Shown one piece after another: positions 17,323 through 21,867 of a stretch of 21,867 nt of DNA. The stretch comes from Sphingobacteriaceae bacterium UBA6709. GTDB taxonomy: Bacteria > Bacteroidota > Bacteroidia > Sphingobacteriales > Sphingobacteriaceae. Within the stretch, counting starts at the first letter, position 1, and every line of letters begins with the position of its first letter. The stretch spans positions 1-21,867 of the forward strand of contig DKIV01000011.1 of assembly GCA_002454425.1 (NCBI GenBank), read 5' to 3'. The position numbers and the translations under genes are program-made. Below the pieces are notes generated by a model. It did no database searches. It worked only from the letters and a program-made list of their open reading frames with translations, and was not told where the DNA came from.

Positions 17323-18381
17323 TTAAGCTTTCAAAGAAGCCATATCAATTACGAAACGATAGCGGACATCGCTCTTCAACATCCGGTCGTATGCCTCATT
17401 GATATCCTGAATTTTTATCAGCTCAATCTCAGAGACGATATTGTGCTTACCGCAGAAATCAAGCATTTCCTGGGTTTCGGCAATACCCCCAATTACAGAT
17501 CCGGCAACAGACTTGCGTCCGAGAATCATCGGCACAGTATTCAGGAACGGATCTAAGGGACCTAAATATCCTACTAATACAATAGTTCCGCTGATGGCCA
17601 GCGTTGAAACATATGGGTTAATGTCATGCACATAAGGAACAGTATCAATAATAAGGTCGAACTTACCACGCACCGCCTGCATCTCCGATTCGTCTGTGGA
17701 GATCACCACGTGATGCGCGCCCAGATCAAGAGCATCCTGCGTTTTTGATGGCGTTCTTGAGAAGAGTGTCACCTCCGCTCCCAGCGCCTTCGCAAGCTTA
17801 ATAGCCATGTGTCCCAGGCCACCTAAACCAACTACCGCAACCTTCGATCCTTCTTTAACATCCCAATGTCGCAGAGGCGACCAGGTAGTTACGCCGGCAC
17901 ATAAAAGCGGCGCCGCGGCAGCCGCATCAAGATTCTCCGGCACCCGTAATACGAAGTGCTCCTTTACAACAACTTTTTCTGAATATCCACCGAAGGTATG
18001 GCCGCCGAGGTGTTTATCAGCTCCATTATATGTGCCGGTAAAACCGCTGAAACAGTATTGCTCCAGATCCTCTTTACAGCTCGCGCACTCGCGGCAGCTA
18101 TCGACGATGCATCCGACAGCGGCAAGATCGCCAACTTTAAACTTCGTCACGGCGGCTCCGACGCGACTGATACGTCCTACAATTTCATGTCCCGGCACTA
18201 CGGGATAAGCACTGCCCCCCCAGTCGTTACGCGCGGTATGTAAATCGGAGTGACAAACTCCGCAATATAAAATATCGATCTCCACATCGTCGGAGTTAAC
18301 CTCCCGTCTGTCGATCGTCAATTGCTTTAAAGGAGCATCCGATGCTTCCGTTCCAAAAGCCTTTACTTGAAATTTGTTCAT
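17323..18381 (-). CDS. Zinc-dependent alcohol dehydrogenase (cinnamyl alcohol dehydrogenase-like)
   Basis: A 352-residue medium-chain dehydrogenase/reductase of the CAD/YahK type, which reduces aldehydes with NADPH. Catalytic zinc ligands are C40 (in YCGVCHSDLH), H65-E66 (GHEIVG) and C161 (LLCAG). The structural zinc site is complete: C96, C99, C102 and C110. The Rossmann motif GLGGLGHMA starts at 185. All key residues are present and length is normal. It lies 30 bases downstream of the cupin gene on the same strand, so the pair is probably one transcript. The transcript is divergent from the second AraC-type regulator. This makes aldehyde or alcohol detoxification a reasonable role; the substrate is unproven. 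Confidence 0.94.
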   Translation of the reverse strand: MNKFQVKAFGTEASDAPLKQLTIDRREVNSDDVEIDILYCGVCHSDLHTARNDWGGSAYPVVPGHEIVGRISRVGAAVTKFKVGDLAAVGCIVDSCRECASCKEDLEQYCFSGFTGTYNGADKHLGGHTFGGYSEKVVVKEHFVLRVPENLDAAAAAPLLCAGVTTWSPLRHWDVKEGSKVAVVGLGGLGHMAIKLAKALGAEVTLFSRTPSKTQDALDLGAHHVVISTDESEMQAVRGKFDLIIDTVPYVHDINPYVSTLAISGTIVLVGYLGPLDPFLNTVPMILGRKSVAGSVIGGIAETQEMLDFCGKHNIVSEIELIKIQDINEAYDRMLKSDVRYRFVIDMASLKA

Positions 18382-18411
18382 TTATAGGTGTATTATTTTA
18401 TTTCCTTGCTA

Positions 18412-18843
18412 TTATAGATTTATCGGCAACTCTTCATTCACTGCCTTATAATCTTCGGTGCTCACCGGCTCCAGCCAGCTAACCTGCTCGCCGTTGCTTC
18501 TGTTGGTGATCACCACATGTGTCATACTACTGGTATCGGCGGCACCATGCCAATGTTCTACATGAGAGGGAATACTTAGCACATCACCTTTAGAAAGTAT
18601 CCGCGCTTTTTCTCCACGCTCCTGGTAATAGCCGAAACCATCTGTGATAAGCAAAATCTGGCCAGCAGGATGCGTATGCCAGTTATTGCGACATCCGGCC
18701 GCGAACGTAACATTGCCTACCGAATAGCTGTTCGTTTCATCACTTGCCACCAGGATGTTCACCAGTGCCTCGCCGGTAAAATAGGCCTCACTTCCCGGCT
18801 CACCGCCAGCAAAAGGGATATTATCATTCTTTAATTCGCTCAT
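18412..18843 (-). CDS. Small single-domain cupin, similar to cupin hydroxynitrile lyases
   Basis: A 143-residue cytosolic protein made of one cupin barrel. Metal ligands are seen as H56 and H58 (WHTHP), Q62 and H97 (EHWHGA). Their spacing equals that recalled for the manganese hydroxynitrile lyase of Granulicella tundricola (His, His, Gln, His). The surrounding segments WHTHPxGQ, GDV, HWHGAA and MTH also agree, so common ancestry is clear. Many homologues are not lyases and are often annotated simply as cupin or carboxymuconolactone decarboxylase-linked proteins, so activity is unproven. It is the first gene of a unit with the alcohol dehydrogenase, 179 bases from the divergent AraC regulator. 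Confidence 0.88.
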   Translation of the reverse strand: MSELKNDNIPFAGGEPGSEAYFTGEALVNILVASDETNSYSVGNVTFAAGCRNNWHTHPAGQILLITDGFGYYQERGEKARILSKGDVLSIPSHVEHWHGAADTSSMTHVVITNRSNGEQVSWLEPVSTEDYKAVNEELPINL

Positions 18844-18935
18844 AACAGTTTATTTATATTTTATTTCTTTAACAGTTCGGCAGATGTTGAAGTTTCCGGT
18901 AATGCAAAGGTGGATCTTTTTTTCCAGCCCCACTT

Positions 18936-18975
18936 ATACAGATCACTGTAAAGAATACCAATATCACTGTTGACC
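18936..18975. promoter_or_regulatory. Candidate AraC-type operator between cupin and regulator
   Basis: TCACTGT occurs twice as a direct repeat 21 bases apart (18943-18949 and 18964-18970), each preceded by ATAC (18936-18939, 18955-18958). The second half contains TACCAATATCACTG (18956-18969), which matches 12 of 14 bases of the motif at 12590-12603 in the paralogous module. It ends 29 bases ahead of the regulator's -7 box, the position expected for an activator site beside the -33 region. Confidence 0.5.
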
Positions 18976-18998
18976 ACAAAAAATCCTCATCCTTTAGA

Positions 18999-19006
18999 TA
19001 TATTTG
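18999..19006 (+). promoter_or_regulatory. -7 box of the second AraC regulator gene
   Basis: TATATTTG matches the Bacteroidota consensus exactly and lies 16 bases before the start codon. No -33 box sits at normal distance; the nearest TTG is 26 bases upstream, which fits dependence on an activator bound at the adjacent operator. Confidence 0.5.
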
Positions 19007-19022
19007 AATAAGCATTTATAAA

Positions 19023-19922
19023 ATGGAAAAAATTAACAGGCTTGATAGTATCTGCGACTTCGCCAGTCAACACAATAATCCCTGTCTTCATCCCCTGGTT
19101 AACGTTATCGATTTATCACTTGCCGACAAACAATGTTATCAACGAAATCTCTACGGATTTTACACCATCTATCTTAAAGATATCAAATGCGGCGATTTGC
19201 GCTATGGATGCAATTATTACGACTACGAAGCAGGAACTCTCGTATTTATCGCTCCTGGTCAGATAATGGGGCTCGAGGCCAACGGCGACACCTATCAACC
19301 CTCGGGCCATGCGCTGGTATTTCATCCGGATCTCATTCGAGGAACCCCTCTGGAGAAACACATCGCCAACTATAATTTTTTTTCTTACGACGCGCGCGAA
19401 GCGCTGCATCTTTCAGAAGACGAGCGGCAGGTAATTCTTGGCTGTTTTGAGAATATCCGAAAGGAGTTAAAGCAAACGATCGACAAGCATAGCAAAACGC
19501 TCATCGCTTCGAACATTGAGTTATTTCTTAACTACTGCCACCGCTTTTACGATCGGCAGTTTATCACGCGAGAACATGTAAACAAGGGCATTCTCGAGCG
19601 CTTTGATGACCTTCTAAGTGGCTATTTCGCTTCAGAAAAACCCGTAGATCTGGGTTTGCCCAGCGTTAGCTGGTGTGCTGAAATGCTTAATCTATCGACG
19701 AACTATTTCGGTGACCTCATCAAGAGAGAAGCTGGAATTTCGGCACAGGAGTTAATACAAAAGAGAATTATTGAGGTAGCAAAATCGCGCATCTTTGACA
19801 GTGATAAAACCATCGCCGAGATTGCTTACGAGCTGGGCTTCAAATATCCGCAGCATTTTACAAGAGCTTTTAAGCAACAGGTAGGACGCAGTCCGCTGGC
19901 CTATCGAAGCTCCTTAAATTAA
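19023..19922 (+). CDS. AraC-family transcriptional regulator (second paralogue)
   Basis: A 299-residue regulator with the same architecture as the one at 12671-13564: an N-terminal cupin-like domain with AGTLVFIAPGQIMG, a helical linker (DKHSKTL, FYDRQFITRE) and a C-terminal double helix-turn-helix ending in GFKYPQHFTRAFKQQVG. Conservation between the two is highest in the linker and DNA-binding parts and lower in the N-terminal 60 residues, which suggests similar operators but different signals. It is divergent from the cupin/alcohol dehydrogenase unit, its probable target. The -7 box at 18999-19006 leaves a very short leader. Its ligand is unknown. Confidence 0.92.
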   Translation: MEKINRLDSICDFASQHNNPCLHPLVNVIDLSLADKQCYQRNLYGFYTIYLKDIKCGDLRYGCNYYDYEAGTLVFIAPGQIMGLEANGDTYQPSGHALVFHPDLIRGTPLEKHIANYNFFSYDAREALHLSEDERQVILGCFENIRKELKQTIDKHSKTLIASNIELFLNYCHRFYDRQFITREHVNKGILERFDDLLSGYFASEKPVDLGLPSVSWCAEMLNLSTNYFGDLIKREAGISAQELIQKRIIEVAKSRIFDSDKTIAEIAYELGFKYPQHFTRAFKQQVGRSPLAYRSSLN

Positions 19923-19962
19923 TAACGCGCGCTGAAAGTCTCCGACCGCGGCGCGCATTATT
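19921..19962. terminator. Bidirectional terminator between convergent genes
   Basis: AATAACGCGCGC and GCGCGCATTATT form a stem with one mismatch on the plus strand (G-U on the minus strand) around an 18-base loop, flanked by A/T-rich tails on both sides. The left arm overlaps the stop codon of the AraC gene. It fits the minus-strand AIM24 gene best. Confidence 0.6.
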
Positions 19963-19969
19963 ATTAATA

Positions 19970-20761
19970 TCATCGGCCATCGCCATCCAGCAGGTTGCCG
20001 AGGCCACCCAGGATGCTGCCTTCTTCCTTACGGGCGCCAGTGCCGAACTGTAAAATACGTGATGCCAGTCGACTAACTGGCAAGGTCTGAATCCACACCG
20101 TTCCGGGACCTCGCAGCGTGGCGAAAAATACGCCCTCGCCCCCGAAAATGGTATTTTTTATTCCTCCAACAAACTGAATATCATAGTCTACGCCATTAGT
20201 GAAGCCCACCAGACAACCGGTATCTACCTTCAACAACTCTCCCGGTTCCAGTCTTTTTTCAAGGACATGACCTCCGGCGTGCATAAAAGCCATGCCATCG
20301 CCTTCCAGACGTTGCATAATGAACCCCTCCCCTCCAAACAGTCCCGAACCTAGGCGCCGCTGAAATTCAATACCTACCGACACGCCCTTTGCGGCACATA
20401 GAAAAGCATCTTTCTGGCATATTACCCGCCCCCCCAGGCGTAGCAAATCCAGTGCTATGATCTTCCCCGGATAGGGCGACGCGAAGCTTACCCGTTTCTT
20501 TCCATAACCAACATTCGTAAACGCTGTCATGAATAAGTTCTCACCAGTAAGCAAACGCTTCCCGGCACTGAACAACTTACCCAACAGGCCACTGCCCTGC
20601 TGACTGCCATCGCCAAAAATTGTCTGCATCTGTATGCCGTCGTCCATCATCATAAATGCCCCAGGCTCAGCAACTGCCGTTTCACTCGGATCCAGTTCAA
20701 CTTCAACATATTGCATTTCCTCGCCGAAAATGCGATAATCTATTTCATGGTTATTTATCAT
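19970..20761 (-). CDS. AIM24 / TIGR00266 family protein
   Basis: A 263-residue protein of the AIM24 family (TIGR00266), found across bacteria and, as AIM24, in yeast mitochondria, where it affects inner-membrane organisation. Recognisable parts are the early VELDPSETAVAEPGAFMMMD, the glycine-rich ENLFMTAFTN region, MHAGGHVLEKRLEPGE and the C-terminal GPGTVWIQTLP. It has no signal peptide or membrane helix and probably forms beta-prism-like assemblies. The biochemical role is unknown. It reads away from the small membrane protein gene at 20991. The spacer of 229 bases between them may hold promoters for both, but I found no convincing boxes. Confidence 0.9.
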   Translation of the reverse strand: MINNHEIDYRIFGEEMQYVEVELDPSETAVAEPGAFMMMDDGIQMQTIFGDGSQQGSGLLGKLFSAGKRLLTGENLFMTAFTNVGYGKKRVSFASPYPGKIIALDLLRLGGRVICQKDAFLCAAKGVSVGIEFQRRLGSGLFGGEGFIMQRLEGDGMAFMHAGGHVLEKRLEPGELLKVDTGCLVGFTNGVDYDIQFVGGIKNTIFGGEGVFFATLRGPGTVWIQTLPVSRLASRILQFGTGARKEEGSILGGLGNLLDGDGR

Positions 20762-20990
20762 AGTTTCAAAGATTGTAAGCTGAAATTAATCAGATCCTCC
20801 CACATTTACAAGCCGTTCGGTTTAAAACAGGGCACCTGCAGGCTTAGGAGATGCAAAAACTATTTCTTGATGCTGCCGACCTGAAAAGAATCCTTTCTGA
20901 TAGATATTGAGATATCCAACAAAAAAAATTATATTAGTAATGTGCTCTAAAAAATCAATAAACTAATTTGACAGTCTTAAACTTTTTATC

Positions 20991-21455
20991 ATGATTACAT
21001 CCAAACGTTCTATCTGGTCAGTAATTCCTGTTTTATGCGGAATTTTTTTTGCATCTGCTATCGTAAGTGACATTATTTCGTATGCAAAAACTGGTACATT
21101 AATCTATAATGGAACAGCAAGCTGGCTGGCGGTGACAGCCTTACTATGCATACTTTTTTTCAGACATATCAGGAACATGTTCCTGTCCCTTAAACTAAGC
21201 GATACCGAAATCGAGATCAAGAAGATATTTTCATCGCCCAGGAAATACAATAGAGCCGATATTAAAAACCTCACAGATAACGTATCAGGCAAGAAAACAG
21301 ATGGATTTTATACGATGACATTTTATATTGAAAATAATAAGTATACCGTTTCCGAGTTATATTTTAGAAACTACAAGGCTTTACGCCAGGAGATACTAAA
21401 GGATTATGAAGCACCTGAGGGCATTCATTCTCCTCTTTCCTTACACAGAGTTTAG
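20991..21455 (+). CDS. Small membrane protein, possibly with a PH-like domain
   Basis: A 154-residue protein that I cannot assign to a named family. Two hydrophobic helices at about 10-30 and 43-61 form an N-terminal hairpin. The remaining roughly 90 residues are predicted cytosolic and rich in alternating beta-type segments (LKLSDTEIEIKKIF, FYTMTFYIENNKYTV), a layout seen in bacterial PH-like membrane proteins. No catalytic residues are visible. It is followed by a strong terminator, so it is a single-gene transcript. The clean ending and good coding look support a real gene; function unknown. Confidence 0.7.
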   Translation: MITSKRSIWSVIPVLCGIFFASAIVSDIISYAKTGTLIYNGTASWLAVTALLCILFFRHIRNMFLSLKLSDTEIEIKKIFSSPRKYNRADIKNLTDNVSGKKTDGFYTMTFYIENNKYTVSELYFRNYKALRQEILKDYEAPEGIHSPLSLHRV

Positions 21456-21477
21456 CAGTCACGGAAAACTTCTAACT

Positions 21478-21515
21478 AGAAAAAGGCATGATGTACACGC
21501 GTTATGCCTTTTTCT
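21478..21515 (+). terminator. Intrinsic terminator after the small membrane protein gene
   Basis: AGAAAAAGGCAT pairs perfectly with ATGCCTTTTTCT around a 14-base loop, with A- and T-runs on the two arms that allow termination in both directions. Confidence 0.88.
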
Positions 21516-21780
21516 AATTTAGCTCCTCGCGACGTATCTTATCACGTCACCGCTGCAATCCGCCGAGGCTGTTTCCTAATTAGAAAACACTGCCTAAAAG
21601 CATGATTTTAAATTTAACTATAAGTATAACACACAATTTTATCCTATCGAAAAAACCAGCATTCAACAACTTAAATATCAACGCCTTAAACACCAATATT
21701 ATAACAATTAAATCAAGTCCGCTTTCTGAATAAATATTTTCGCCACATTGCTTCTTCTAGAGCAACGGCAAAAAATCACC
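21516..21780. other. AT-rich spacer, nothing recognised
   Basis: Roughly 265 bases with no open frame worth reporting, no tRNA and no repeat longer than a few bases. It separates the last gene from the terminal repeat. Confidence 0.5.
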
Positions 21781-21867
21781 TGCTACCTACCTGGTTCGAG
21801 TCTTACTCGGGACTGCTTCGGAACAGACAGCACTGGTCATCGACATTTCATGGGCATTTCATCGACA
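21781..21867 (-). repeat. Interspersed repeat, right copy (cut by the window edge)
   Basis: This is the inverted copy of 72-158, about 80 of 87 bases identical by hand count. It ends in the 11-bp unit array: CATCGACATTT (21838-21848), CATGGGCATTT (21849-21859) and a partial CATCGACA. The window stops inside the array, at the point where the left copy goes on into its palindromic half. The rest of this copy is presumably outside the window. Confidence 0.85.

Noticed and set aside
17807..18208. Open frame of 133 codons opposite the alcohol dehydrogenase
   Set aside because: Antisense to the zinc-binding and Rossmann regions of a well-supported enzyme.

Overview
The window looks like a piece of a Bacteroidota chromosome, most likely Sphingobacteriaceae or a near relative. 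The evidence is Bacteroidota-type promoters (a -7 box close to TAnnTTTG), the gene order GH3-dxr-rseP, secreted TlpA-like and retropepsin-like proteins, a large secreted GH2 enzyme, and start codons without clear Shine-Dalgarno sequences. Assignment below phylum is inference from gene content.

Layout. (1) 1-158: an interspersed repeat with a palindromic array of 11-bp units. Its inverted partner lies at the other edge (21781-21867), so the window probably ends where an assembly broke on a repeat family. (2) 161-744: about 0.58 kb with no credible gene. (3) 745-7492: a tightly packed plus-strand operon of two GT2 glycosyltransferases, a six-helix membrane protein, a bacterial GH3 acyl-adenylating protein, dxr and rseP. 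Most junctions overlap or lie within about 30 bases of each other. (4) 7534-7726: tRNA-Leu(CAA) with its own promoter and a strong terminator. (5) 7911-11150: a solitary 1079-residue secreted GH2 glycosidase. (6) 11530-13564: an aldo/keto reductase divergent from an AraC-family regulator. (7) 13646-16916: a minus-strand pair, a TlpA-like thioredoxin protein followed by a secreted retropepsin-like aspartyl protease. (8) 17323-19922: a zinc alcohol dehydrogenase and a cupin, divergent from a second AraC-family regulator that is a close paralogue of the first. (9) 19970-21455: an AIM24/TIGR00266 protein and a small membrane protein with a possible PH-like domain. (10) 21516-21780: AT-rich spacer, then the second repeat copy.

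How it works together. The first operon joins envelope glycan or lipid chemistry (GT2 pair, membrane protein) with isoprenoid precursor synthesis (dxr) and regulated intramembrane proteolysis (rseP). Polyprenyl phosphate, the usual lipid carrier for GtrB/DPM-like transferases, is a product of the dxr pathway. The second half holds two regulator/oxidoreductase modules that look like duplicates: paralogous AraC proteins, each reading away from carbonyl or alcohol redox genes, with a shared 14-bp motif upstream of both regulators. No phage, IS transposase, CRISPR array or defence system is visible. The least explained items are the terminal repeat family with its two-core 11-bp units and the shared operator-like motif.
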